DNA from: Kibdelosporangium philippinense
Lineage (GTDB): Bacteria > Actinomycetota > Actinomycetes > Mycobacteriales > Pseudonocardiaceae
Direction: 5' to 3'
Length of the DNA stretch: 64,000 bases
Assembly (NCBI RefSeq): GCF_021390435.2
Contig: NZ_JAJVCN010000002.1
Location: 124,001-188,000 of the forward strand
The position numbers and the translations under genes are program-made. This document shows positions 33,729-41,744 of this stretch, one piece after another (the first letter of the stretch is position 1; the number at the start of each line of letters is the position of its first letter). The notes beneath the pieces are model-generated. The model was not told the origin of the DNA, searched no databases, and saw nothing but the letters and a program-made list of their open reading frames with translations.

Positions 33729-35018
33729 TCAACCGGAGCCGGATGGCCTGCCGATCGCTGTCCAGCGCAGCCCTGCCTTGCCGAGGTCGTTTCCATCCAG
33801 CAGGTCACGGGTGTCCACGACGGTGAACCCGTCCATCAGCTCGGCCACTCTGGTCCAGTCCAATGTGCGGAACTCCGGCCATTCGGTCAATACGACCACC
33901 GCGATCGCGCCTTTGACTGCCTCGTAAGGATCATCGACCAGCCGCATACCCGGCAATTCGCCCGTAATGGCCGGGTCGTGCGCGGTGATCTCCGCGCCTT
34001 CGGCCACCAGCGCGTCGGCGATCCGGATCGCGGGCGAATCCCGCAGGTCATTCGTGCCAGCCTTGAAGGCAAGGCCGAGCAAGCCGATCCGCGCGCCACG
34101 AATGGTCCCGTCGCAGGCCGTCCTGATCCGTGCGACCACGTCTTCCTGCTGGCGTTCGTTCTGCTCGATCGCCGACCGCAGCAACCCGAAGTCCAGCCCG
34201 GCCTGCTCCGCGACGTGCAGCAACGCGTTGGTGTCCTTGGGCAGGCACGATCCGCCCCAGCCCGGTCCCGGCTTGAGGAACGATCGGCCGATCCGCGGGT
34301 CGAGGCCCATTCCCTCGGTCACCTCACGGACATCCGCGCCGACCCGGTCGCACAGTTGCGCGATCGCGTTGACATAGGACAGTTTCACCGCCAGGAAGCA
34401 GTTCGCGGCGTACTTGACCATCTCGGCGCTGGCTGCGTCGAGCACGAGCGTCGGCGCTTGCAGTTTCGCGTAGAGATCGCCAACCCGTTGTGCTGCTTCG
34501 CGATCCGCCGAACCAACGACGATCCGGTCGGGGTGCAGGAAGTCGTCGACCGCGGTGCCTTCGCGCAAGAACTCGGGATTGGCCACGATCGGCACGTTCA
34601 CCATGTGCCGCAAGCGTTCCGCGGTTCCCACCGGGACTGTCGACTTGGTCGCCACCGCGCATCCGGGCGGCAACAAGTCGCCGACCTCGGCCAGCACGGA
34701 TTCGACCGCGCGCAGGTCAGCGGCGCCGTCCGCGCCCATTGGCGTGGGAACGCAGAGAAAAAGCACTTCGGTGTCGGGCGAAACGGCATTGCTGGCACCG
34801 AGTACGAACTCGAGGTTGCCTGCCGCGAGTCCCTTGGTGACCAGCTCGTCAAGGCCCGGCTCGAGGATGTCCACGTGGCCCTGTCGTAACCGGTCGACTT
34901 TTGCCGAGTCGATGTCCGCGCAGACAACGTGATGTCCCAACGCCGCCAGGCAAGCACCGGTGGTGAGGCCGACATAACCGGTGCCGACCACTGCGATCTT
35001 TCGCTGCACCCGAACCAC
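33729..35018 (-). CDS. UDP-glucose/GDP-mannose dehydrogenase family protein
   Basis: 429 residues. The N-terminal NAD-binding fold (VVGTGYVGLTTGACLA), KSTVPVGT and EFLREGTAVDDF are followed by the catalytic C258 in GGSCLPKDT and the C-terminal UDP-binding domain (GLAFKAGTNDLRDSPA). It oxidises UDP-glucose to UDP-glucuronate, or a related sugar, with two NAD+. The start is a GTG at 35018; another GTG at 35009 is possible. It could supply uronic acid precursor for the glycan locus upstream, but is not in its operon. Confidence 0.92.
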   Translation of the reverse strand: MVRVQRKIAVVGTGYVGLTTGACLAALGHHVVCADIDSAKVDRLRQGHVDILEPGLDELVTKGLAAGNLEFVLGASNAVSPDTEVLFLCVPTPMGADGAADLRAVESVLAEVGDLLPPGCAVATKSTVPVGTAERLRHMVNVPIVANPEFLREGTAVDDFLHPDRIVVGSADREAAQRVGDLYAKLQAPTLVLDAASAEMVKYAANCFLAVKLSYVNAIAQLCDRVGADVREVTEGMGLDPRIGRSFLKPGPGWGGSCLPKDTNALLHVAEQAGLDFGLLRSAIEQNERQQEDVVARIRTACDGTIRGARIGLLGLAFKAGTNDLRDSPAIRIADALVAEGAEITAHDPAITGELPGMRLVDDPYEAVKGAIAVVVLTEWPEFRTLDWTRVAELMDGFTVVDTRDLLDGNDLGKAGLRWTAIGRPSGSG

Positions 35019-35147
35019 CCCATCCTGTCAGTGGCACCGTCGCAGCCGGAGTTGACCTACGTAGAAACTTCAGCTGGCGAGCTCGAATACTCCATGCGAC
35101 GTACGCGGCTGGCTCTCCCGGCTCGCTCCGACATAGGGTCCCGCTGC

Positions 35148-36110
35148 ATGGAGCACCGACATCTCGGTGAGTCCGGGCTCGTGGTCAGTGCCGTCGGACT
35201 CGGTTGCAACAACCTTGGCCGGCCGGGCACACCAGCGGAGTCCCTCGCCGGTTCCAGGGCCGTCGTCGGCGCCGCACTCGACGCCGGAATCACGTTCTTC
35301 GACGTCGCCGATGTCTACGGCGCGCCGCGTGGCCGCAGCGAAGAGCTGCTCGGCCAGGCGTTATCCGGTCGGCGAGACCACGCGGTGATCGCCACCAAGT
35401 TCGGCGTCGACATGCAAGGCGGCAACGGCCCTGACTTCGGCGCACGCGGTTCGCGGCGGTACGTCCGGCGCGCGGTCGAATCGTCGCTGCGGCGCCTCGG
35501 CACCGACTGGATCGACCTGTACCAGCTGCACCGGGCGGACCCGAAGACACCGATCGGCGAGACCCTCGGCGTGCTGTCCGAGCTGATCACCGAGGGCAAG
35601 ATCCGCTACGCGGGGGTCTGCAACCTCGCCGGCTGGCAGATCGCCGACGCCGCGTGGACAGCCAAGACCCAGCACGTGTCCCAGCCGATCGCCGCGCAGA
35701 ACCACTACTCCCTGCTCGAGCGCGAGGCCGAGCGGGACGTCAACCCGGCCGCCCGACGGTTCGGCCTCGGCGTGCTGCCGTACTTCCCACTGGCCAACGG
35801 CCTGCTCACGGGCAAGTACCGGCGGGAAACCGAACCACCGGCAGGAACCCGGCTGGCAGGCAGGCGCAAGCTGCTCGCCGACGCGCCGTGGGACCGGATC
35901 GAGCGGCTGCAAGCGTTTGCGGACGAGCGCGGCATCTCGATGACCACGCTCGCCATTTCTTGGCTGACCGCGCAGAGCCCGGTCTCGTCGGTGATCGCGG
36001 GCGCGACCACACCCGAGCAGGTCGCCGAGAACGCGACCGCGGTCAAGTGGCGGCCGTCAGCCGAGGACCTCGCTTACATCGACGAGATCTGTCCCCCGGG
36101 CCGCCGCTAG
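35148..36110 (+). CDS. Aldo/keto reductase
   Basis: 320 residues from the ATG at 35148. The catalytic tetrad is visible: D52 and Y57 (FFDVADVYG), K84 (ATKFG) and H128 (LYQLHRAD). C-terminal NADPH-binding motif (SSVIAGATTPEQVAEN). It reduces carbonyls with NADPH; the substrate is unknown. The frame is open upstream but without family sequence. It overlaps the convergent PIN toxin gene by four bases. Confidence 0.92.
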   Translation: MEHRHLGESGLVVSAVGLGCNNLGRPGTPAESLAGSRAVVGAALDAGITFFDVADVYGAPRGRSEELLGQALSGRRDHAVIATKFGVDMQGGNGPDFGARGSRRYVRRAVESSLRRLGTDWIDLYQLHRADPKTPIGETLGVLSELITEGKIRYAGVCNLAGWQIADAAWTAKTQHVSQPIAAQNHYSLLEREAERDVNPAARRFGLGVLPYFPLANGLLTGKYRRETEPPAGTRLAGRRKLLADAPWDRIERLQAFADERGISMTTLAISWLTAQSPVSSVIAGATTPEQVAENATAVKWRPSAEDLAYIDEICPPGRR

Positions 36111-36520
36111 TACTCGGCGCCAGGAAACGCCACGGGCACTCCCGCCTCGCGCGCTGCCTCGACGAGGAATTTGTCGTACGTGAGCACGGCATCGACGATG
36201 TTGCCAAGGTCAAGGACAGTGGCCAGGTGAATCGCGTCCAACGTGCGCAACCGACGCGGCGGGACCACAGTCGCGTCGGCGAGGACGGGCGGCGTGATCT
36301 CCACGATGTCCACTTGGTTGGCCAGAAAGGCTTCAGCCGCGGGCACAACAGTTGGGTTGATCAGGTTCAGCAGCCGGATCAACTCAACGCCAAGCAATGC
36401 GGACGAGAGGAGCCGCAGCTCTGGCTGACTGGCCAGCCACTGCCGTAGGTCGAGCGATTCCCGCTCGGCCACGAACAGCTTCGCCACCGCGGACGTGTCG
36501 ACGTAGATCCGGGTGGGCAT
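36107..36520 (-). CDS. vapC: PIN domain ribonuclease toxin (VapC-type)
   Basis: 137 residues with the PIN acidic set: D8 (YVDTSAVAKL), E46 (GVELIRLL), D95 (LDAIHLAT) and D116 (LTYDKFL). VapC toxins cleave specific RNAs with Mg2+. Its ATG at 36520 directly abuts the stop of the antitoxin gene (TGA then ATG), so the two form one operon. Confidence 0.92.
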   Translation of the reverse strand: MPTRIYVDTSAVAKLFVAERESLDLRQWLASQPELRLLSSALLGVELIRLLNLINPTVVPAAEAFLANQVDIVEITPPVLADATVVPPRRLRTLDAIHLATVLDLGNIVDAVLTYDKFLVEAAREAGVPVAFPGAEY

Positions 36521-36817
36521 TCAGCGGTCGCCTCGCAGCTCGTCGAGCCAGTCAGCCGAGTCCCGGCCGCTGCTGTTCTCCGCGGGCTCGGGCAGGTCGG
36601 CCACGTCGAACGGACGCTTCGCCTGCCGGATCACACCGGCGGCGACCAGCTGCTCATACCGGTCGCCGACCGCGGGCACGATCCGCGCGATGGGCTGCCC
36701 GCGGTCGGTAACCGTGACGGTGATGCCCGCTTTCACCAGCGCCAGGACACGCGAGGTCTTCTGGGAGAGCTCGCGCATCCCGACCTCTGGCTGTTCTGGC
36801 TCAGTGGGAGCTGTCAT
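36521..36817 (-). CDS. Phd/YefM-type antitoxin of the PIN toxin
   Basis: 98 residues. The N-terminal Phd-like DNA-binding fold (VGMRELSQKTSRVLALVKAG, then TVTDRGQPIARIVP) is followed by an acidic, disordered C-terminus (PENSSGRDSADWLDEL) expected to wrap the VapC toxin. Phd-type antitoxins paired with PIN toxins are common in actinobacteria. A palindrome nine bases upstream is the likely autoregulatory operator. Confidence 0.9.
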   Translation of the reverse strand: MTAPTEPEQPEVGMRELSQKTSRVLALVKAGITVTVTDRGQPIARIVPAVGDRYEQLVAAGVIRQAKRPFDVADLPEPAENSSGRDSADWLDELRGDR

Positions 36818-36825
36818 GGACCAAT

Positions 36826-36843
36826 GTTACCACATGTGGTTAC
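36826..36843. promoter_or_regulatory. Candidate antitoxin operator overlapping the folD stop
   Basis: GTTACCACATGTGGTTAC has a perfect 12-base core (ACCACATGTGGT) and 16 of 18 symmetric positions. It is nine bases before the antitoxin ATG and includes the folD stop codon (36840-36842). Binding by the VapBC-type complex is inferred. Confidence 0.6.
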
Positions 36844-37676
36844 ATGTCTTCACTTCTCCGGATCGCCGCTGACACGGTCTGTTCGAGCAGGACTGCGATG
36901 GTCGTCGGGCCGACTCCACCTGGCACCGGCGTGATCAGGCTCGCGTCGTCCGCCACCTGATCGAAGTCCACGTCACCGACATTGCCCTCGTTGTAGCCCG
37001 CGTCGATCACCACGGCGCCGGGCTTGATGGCGGTGATGAAGTTGGGCTTGCCGACCGCGGCAACCACGATGTCCGCGGTCCGGACGATCTCGTCGAGATT
37101 CGCGGTCTTGGAATGGCAGATCGTGACGGTCGCGTCCTTCGCGAGCAGCAGCATCGCGACGGGCTTGCCCAAGATCGGGCTACGGCCGATCACGGCCGCG
37201 TGCTTGCCCTTCAGGTCGACGTCGTAGGCCTCCAGCAGCCGCATGATGCCGCCAGGCGTGGCCGAGTGGAATCCCGGCTCACTGAAGGCCATGGCGGCGA
37301 AGGAGTGCATGGTGACGCCGTCGACGTCCTTGCCAGGCGCGATCGCCTCGAACGCCGCCCGCTCGTCGATGTGCCCGGGCACCGGGTGCTGCAGCAGGAT
37401 CCCGTCGACCCCGTCATCCTCGGAGAGCTTGGTGATCTCCGCGACCAGCTGCTCGGTCGTGGTCTCCGCGGGCAGCTGCACGAACCGGGACTCGATGCCC
37501 GCCTTGGCGCTACGGTTGCGCTTCATCTTCACGTAGGTGACCGACGCCGGGTCCTCGCCGACGAGAACAGCGGCCAAGCAGGGCTTACGCCCGGTGCGCT
37601 GCTCGAATTCGTAGGCCCGCTTCGTGGTCTGCTCGGTGATGTCGCGGGCGACATCAGTGCCGTTGATCAATGCCAT
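36840..37676 (-). CDS. folD: Methylenetetrahydrofolate dehydrogenase/cyclohydrolase FolD
   Basis: 278 residues from the ATG at 37676, after GAGGAG. Catalytic Y48 and K52 (TYVKMK), the folate-site motif DGILLQHPVP (actinobacterial variant), the NADP motif GRSPILGKPVAMLLL and PGGVGPTT. It converts 5,10-methylene-THF to 10-formyl-THF. The nearby dimethylglycine and sarcosine oxidases release methylene-THF and PurU hydrolyses formyl-THF. FolD may therefore serve that route as well as housekeeping needs. Confidence 0.96.
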   Translation of the reverse strand: MALINGTDVARDITEQTTKRAYEFEQRTGRKPCLAAVLVGEDPASVTYVKMKRNRSAKAGIESRFVQLPAETTTEQLVAEITKLSEDDGVDGILLQHPVPGHIDERAAFEAIAPGKDVDGVTMHSFAAMAFSEPGFHSATPGGIMRLLEAYDVDLKGKHAAVIGRSPILGKPVAMLLLAKDATVTICHSKTANLDEIVRTADIVVAAVGKPNFITAIKPGAVVIDAGYNEGNVGDVDFDQVADDASLITPVPGGVGPTTIAVLLEQTVSAAIRRSEDM

Positions 37677-37903
37677 ACAGCGACTCCTCGTAGTGCGGAA
37701 ATCGCCCAGGCGCGCGGCAGGCTCGGTGGGGCCGCTCCCCGGTGGTGATCCACCCGAACGCCAGTCACGACCCGAGCTCCATGGTAAGGGCTGTGTCAGA
37801 CCTGAGTAGTAGCAATCGGTGAGCCGAGCAGTCCCTCGGACGGACATGAAGACCGCACTCTCGGCCGACGCGCCCGTGGCCTGCGAAGACGACCATTGAT
37901 GAC

Positions 37904-38038
37904 ATGTTCGAGGTACTGGCCATCGTGCTCGCATTCGTGGTGCTGGCCGTGCTCGCAGCAGTGCCCTTGGTACTGCTGCTGCACGCGACCGACCACAGGC
38001 AGCCCGTTAAGGACGTCACAACACACGACCGCGCCTGA
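37904..38038 (+). CDS. Small single-pass membrane protein (44 aa)
   Basis: ATG at 37904, 44 residues. One long hydrophobic helix (EVLAIVLAFVVLAVLAAVPL) is followed by a hydrophilic His/Asp/Arg-containing tail of about 18 residues. The ribosome-binding site is weak. It lies 42 bases upstream of the SDR gene on the same strand. No family is recognised. Confidence 0.45.
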   Translation: MFEVLAIVLAFVVLAVLAAVPLVLLLHATDHRQPVKDVTTHDRA

Positions 38039-38080
38039 CCGATAGCCTCTCTCCGGGTCGGAGTCCGAAGGAGAGCAAGC

Positions 38081-38836
38081 ATGCAGGTCAGCGGTATCGC
38101 GGCGGTTGTCACCGGTGGGGCGTCGGGTCTTGGCGGAGCGACCGCCGAGGCACTGGCGAAACAAGGCGCCCAGGTGTTCGCACTCGACTTGCCCGGCGCG
38201 ATCTCAAAGGCACCAACGGTCGACGGCGTGACATACGTGGCGGCCGACGTCACCAGCCCTGCGGAGGTCCAAGCCGCCGTCGACCAGGCAGCCGCTTCAG
38301 CGCCATTGCGGGTCGCGGTGAACTGCGCCGGAGTGGGCACGGCCGGACGGATCCTGTCCAAGAAGGGCATCCATGACCTGGACGTGTACCGCAAGATCAT
38401 CGAAATCAACCTGATCGGCACGTTCAATGTGTTGCGGCTGGCGGCTGACGCGATCGCCAAAACCGACGCGGACGACAACGGCCAGCGTGGCGTCATCATC
38501 AACACCGCCTCGATCGCTGCTTTCGACGGACAGATCGGCCAGGCCGCTTATTCGTCTTCCAAGGGTGGCGTGGTCGGTTTGACGCTTCCCGCCGCTCGGG
38601 ACCTCGCCACTTCCGGGATTCGGGTGATGACCATCGCTCCCGGGGTTGTCGACACCCCGATGCTGGCTGGGGTGAGCGACGAGTTCCGGGCCGCGCTGAG
38701 CGAAGGCGTTCCGTTCCCGAAGCGCCTTGCCCTGCCTGCCGAGTACGCCAAGCTGGCGTTGGCGATCATCGACCACGACTACCTGAACGGCGAGGTCATC
38801 CGCATGGATGGCGCGTTGCGAATGGCACCTCGCTAA
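38081..38836 (+). CDS. Short-chain dehydrogenase/reductase (3-hydroxyacyl-CoA dehydrogenase-like)
   Basis: 251 residues. TGGASGLGGAT cofactor motif, N-C-A-G-V, and the catalytic Ser-Tyr-Lys set in NTASIAAFDGQIGQAAYSSSKGG. The overall pattern (SKKGIHDLDVYRKIIEINLIGTFN interrupted by family positions, then PFPKRLALPAEYA) matches the HSD17B10/type II 3-hydroxyacyl-CoA dehydrogenase group, which oxidises short acyl-CoAs with NAD+. GGAGAG lies upstream of the ATG. Confidence 0.9.
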   Translation: MQVSGIAAVVTGGASGLGGATAEALAKQGAQVFALDLPGAISKAPTVDGVTYVAADVTSPAEVQAAVDQAAASAPLRVAVNCAGVGTAGRILSKKGIHDLDVYRKIIEINLIGTFNVLRLAADAIAKTDADDNGQRGVIINTASIAAFDGQIGQAAYSSSKGGVVGLTLPAARDLATSGIRVMTIAPGVVDTPMLAGVSDEFRAALSEGVPFPKRLALPAEYAKLALAIIDHDYLNGEVIRMDGALRMAPR

Positions 38837-38864
38837 GAAGCGACAAACCCCGCCATCAGGGGCG

Positions 38865-38987
38865 CCCTTGATTTCACGTTACCGCAGGGGTACGACAATT
38901 CCGGGTTTCGCGCGCCTTGCACCGCAACAGCAATTCCCCAGGGGGACCCCTGATTTTACGATACTCCGGGGGTACGACAGTTTTGGG
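38865..38987. repeat. Dispersed repeat family R2, two partial copies
   Basis: Two related blocks in direct orientation: 38865-38905 (containing GCAGGGGTACGACAATTCCG) and 38946-38987 (containing CCGGGGGTACGACAGTTTTG). Between them is CGCAACAGCAATTCCCCAGG. The complement of 38924-38981 aligns along its length with 58417-58476 inside soxA. No gene is present in 38837-39053. Confidence 0.65.
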
Positions 38988-39053
38988 CGATGGCGCGCTA
39001 TCCGTTGGCTGGCAAGGCAATGCGGCGTTTCACCGGGCCGCATTGCCTCACCA

Positions 39054-40169
39054 CTAAGCCAGCTTTGCCGTGAGCCACTCGTGGAAGGCGACGATGTGGT
39101 GCTCGCTCGGTACCAACACGCCACCTCTCGCGTAAGCCCGTGACGACATCGCGGGCTGACACCGCTCACACGCGTCAAAGTCCTGCACGTTCACCCGGTG
39201 GAACAGCTCGACCGAGCGCGACACGTCCTTCCCGCTGGCCACCACTTCCTTTGTATAGAGCCAATCGCAGATCACCACCGTCCGGTCCTCGGACATCGGG
39301 AACATCCGGTGGAAGATCACGTGGTCGGGCACCAGGTTGATGAACACCTGCGGGTTCACCGTGATCGCGTAGTACTTCCGGTCCTGCTCGTCCCCTACGC
39401 CGCCGATCTTGGCGAAGCCTGCGCTGCCGTCGACCGTGAAGCCCTTGGCTTCTTCGGCGAAAGCCGCGCCGTGGCCGACGTAGTACTGTGCCGCGTAGCC
39501 GTCGGCGAATTCGGGCAGGACTTCGGTCAGTTCCGGGTGGATCGTCGCGCAGTGGTAGCACTCCATGAAGTTTTCGATGATCAGTTTCCAGTTCGCCTTC
39601 ACGTCGTAGACGATTCGGCGGCCGACGTCCAATGTGTCGACTTCCCACTGGTTGATCATGTCCGCGTCGCCGAGGCGGTCCCTGGCCGCGCCGGTCACCG
39701 TGTCCTCAAAGGACGGTGGCGTGTCGGCGAGACAGACCCAGGCATAGCCGAGCCATTCGCGAAGATGCACGGGGATCAGGCCGTATTCGACTCGGTCGAT
39801 GTCGGGCATCTTGGTCAGGTTCGGCGCGGCGACCAGCTTGCCGTCCAGGCCATAGGTCCAGGCGTGGTAGGGGCATTGCAGGTTTCGCTTGGCCTCGCCG
39901 GAGTCTTCGACGCACAGCTTGGCGCCGCGATGTCGGCAGACATTGAGAAACGCGCGCAGTTGGCTGTCTCGGCCACGGACGACCAACACGCTTTCTCTGC
40001 CGACGGTCACGGTTTCGAACTTGCCGGGGGTGGCGATGTCCGCTGATCTGGCCACCGCGAACCACATCGATTCGAAGATCCGCTCCTGTTCGACCCGGAA
40101 GATCGACGGATCCGTGTAGTAGTGGCCGGGCAGCGTGGCGAGCAGGCTGGGCGGCAGGCTGAGGGTCAA
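39054..40169 (-). CDS. Rieske non-heme iron oxygenase, alpha subunit (betaine-type demethylase candidate)
   Basis: 371 residues from a TTG at 40169 (overlap TTGA with the reductase stop). Rieske [2Fe-2S] ligands are in CRHRGAKLC and CPYHAWTYG (residues about 78-102). Mononuclear iron ligands are in NFMECYHCATIHPEL (about 205) with a late Asp (QDFDACERC). The group includes GbcA, which demethylates glycine betaine to dimethylglycine with release of formaldehyde. The context (betaine importer, GMC oxidase, dimethylglycine and sarcosine oxidases) supports glycine betaine; stachydrine or carnitine remain possible. Confidence 0.85.
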   Translation of the reverse strand: MTLSLPPSLLATLPGHYYTDPSIFRVEQERIFESMWFAVARSADIATPGKFETVTVGRESVLVVRGRDSQLRAFLNVCRHRGAKLCVEDSGEAKRNLQCPYHAWTYGLDGKLVAAPNLTKMPDIDRVEYGLIPVHLREWLGYAWVCLADTPPSFEDTVTGAARDRLGDADMINQWEVDTLDVGRRIVYDVKANWKLIIENFMECYHCATIHPELTEVLPEFADGYAAQYYVGHGAAFAEEAKGFTVDGSAGFAKIGGVGDEQDRKYYAITVNPQVFINLVPDHVIFHRMFPMSEDRTVVICDWLYTKEVVASGKDVSRSVELFHRVNVQDFDACERCQPAMSSRAYARGGVLVPSEHHIVAFHEWLTAKLA

Positions 40170-41305
40170 CTCAACACCCCTTCGGACGCAAGCTCACGGC
40201 GCCAGCGGCCGAACACACGCGGCTGGTCGACGGCGAGCACGGCAACGGGCCGCGAGTCGCGGCGGTAGACGGCGGCGAACGACCCTTCCACTGAGCCTTC
40301 GACGACTTCGACTTCGTCACCGTCACGACGGTGACCGGCGAACTGCAGACGTGCGCCGTACTGGTCGGACCAGAAGTACGGCACCGAGAACCGTGCGGCG
40401 TGCACGCTTGTCCGGCCGAGCAAGCTCGCGGCGGCGATCTTGGGCTGCTGCAACGCGTTCGTCCAATGTTCCAGGCGAATCACCGCACCCGCGTGGTCGT
40501 TGAACGAGGACGCGCAGTCCCCCACAGCGACGACCTGCGGGATGTTCGTGACGCACCGCGCGTCCGTGACCACGCCTCCATCGACCACCAGACCGGATCC
40601 GGCCAGCCATTCGACGTTGGGGATCGCGCCGATTCCAGCGACCACGATGTCCGCTGGGATCTTGCGGCCGTCAGCCAACGAGACCTCGTGCGCTGTCACC
40701 CCGGACACCGTCACACCCGTGATCAGAGTGACGCCGTTGCGGGCGTGCAATCCCGCGCACGCGGCGCCCATCTCCGGGCCGAGCGGTCCAGCCATCGGTG
40801 TCGGCAAGGTTTCGATGACCGTGACGTCGAGTCCCAGCTGACGTGCGGTGGACGCGACTTCGGCGCCGATGAAACCCGCACCGATCACCACAGCAGATCC
40901 GCCATGGACGAAAGCAGAACGCAAGGCCACGGCGTCGTCGAGTGTCCTGAGCGTGTGAACGCCAGGCATTTCGCGAGCACGGGCACCCGTCGCCAGTACG
41001 ACTCCATCCGTGACGATGCGCTCGCCGGAATCAAGAACAATGGCGCGCTCGGCAGTATCCAGCGAAACCGCGCGGGAACCCAGGCGCCAGTCGAGGTCCA
41101 GGATTTTGTCGTCCGGCGTCATCAGCGAGATGTCGTCGACAGACGCTGTGCCGCCAAGGAATTCCTTGGACAGCGGCGGCCGGTCGTAGGGCTCGTGCGA
41201 CTCGTCGCCGAGCACGATGATGCGGCCCGCGAATTCCTGCGCCCTTAACGCACGCGCGGCTGAGAGGCCGGCGAGTGACGCGCCGACCACGGTGATGGTG
41301 CGCAT
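40166..41305 (-). CDS. FAD-dependent ferredoxin reductase of the Rieske oxygenase system
   Basis: 379 residues of the pyridine nucleotide-disulfide reductase type: FAD motif VVGASLAGLSAARALR, PYDRPPLSKEFL, NAD motif VVIGAGFIGAEVAS, then V-A-V-G-D-C-A and the C-terminal reductase domain. It should pass electrons from NAD(P)H to the Rieske ferredoxin encoded just upstream. Start and stop overlaps (TGATG, TTGA) tie the three genes of this operon together. Confidence 0.92.
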   Translation of the reverse strand: MRTITVVGASLAGLSAARALRAQEFAGRIIVLGDESHEPYDRPPLSKEFLGGTASVDDISLMTPDDKILDLDWRLGSRAVSLDTAERAIVLDSGERIVTDGVVLATGARAREMPGVHTLRTLDDAVALRSAFVHGGSAVVIGAGFIGAEVASTARQLGLDVTVIETLPTPMAGPLGPEMGAACAGLHARNGVTLITGVTVSGVTAHEVSLADGRKIPADIVVAGIGAIPNVEWLAGSGLVVDGGVVTDARCVTNIPQVVAVGDCASSFNDHAGAVIRLEHWTNALQQPKIAAASLLGRTSVHAARFSVPYFWSDQYGARLQFAGHRRDGDEVEVVEGSVEGSFAAVYRRDSRPVAVLAVDQPRVFGRWRRELASEGVLS

Positions 41306-41622
41306 CAGGTAACTGCCGGGACCGGAGCTACGACGACATAGATGTGACCGTCCTGGACGACCACCTGATGGGTACGTACTGGAACTTTGGCTGGCGGTCC
41401 GGTGGGCTTACCGGTCCGCAGGTCGAAACACGAGGCGTGCAACGGGCACTCGATCAAGCAGCCGTCGAGCCAGCCGTCGGCCAACGAGGCGTCTTGATGG
41501 GTGCACGTGTCGTCGATCGCGTACAGCTCACCGTCGACGTTGAACACGGAGATCGGGGGTTCTCCGTCAAGCCGGACCGCCTCGCCAGGGTGGATGTCAC
41601 CCAGCGCGCAGACTGGAATCAT
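41305..41622 (-). CDS. Rieske [2Fe-2S] ferredoxin of the oxygenase system
   Basis: 105 residues with both cluster motifs, CTHQDASLADG (Cys, His) and CPLHASCFDL (Cys, His). It carries electrons from the FAD reductase to the oxygenase alpha subunit. Pseudomonas GbcAB has a single fused reductase, so this is a different three-component arrangement. It is the first gene of the minus-strand operon, and two copies of the proposed IclR motif end 12 bases before its ATG with GGAGG in between. Confidence 0.92.
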   Translation of the reverse strand: MIPVCALGDIHPGEAVRLDGEPPISVFNVDGELYAIDDTCTHQDASLADGWLDGCLIECPLHASCFDLRTGKPTGPPAKVPVRTHQVVVQDGHIYVVVAPVPAVT

Positions 41623-41634
41623 GTTCGGGCCTCC

Positions 41635-41670
41635 GTTGTGCGATACACAACATGTCGTGCGATAAGCAAC
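41635..41670. promoter_or_regulatory. Tandem candidate IclR operators, oxygenase/IclR divergent promoter
   Basis: GTTGTGCGATACACAAC (41635-41651) and GTCGTGCGATAAGCAAC (41654-41670), centres 19 bp apart. The first has perfect 6-base arms GTTGTG/CACAAC. They lie between the divergent ferredoxin (41622) and IclR (41745) genes, and the first runs directly into the ferredoxin ribosome-binding site on the minus strand. Confidence 0.7.
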
Positions 41671-41744
41671 AGAGTGAGGCTTACGCGGGGACGCGTCAAG
41701 ACTTCAACCAGGGGAACTACGTGACCCGTGAGTAGAGTTGCGAC

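Noticed and set aside
32838-34889. A 683-codon open frame on the plus strand
   Set aside because: Opposite the gamma-glutamyltransferase-like and UDP-glucose dehydrogenase genes, whose motifs are clear; the plus-strand translation shows no domain.
38879-39178. A 99-codon minus-strand frame after the SDR gene
   Set aside because: It is mostly R2 repeat translation plus antisense of the oxygenase end, so it is not a gene.
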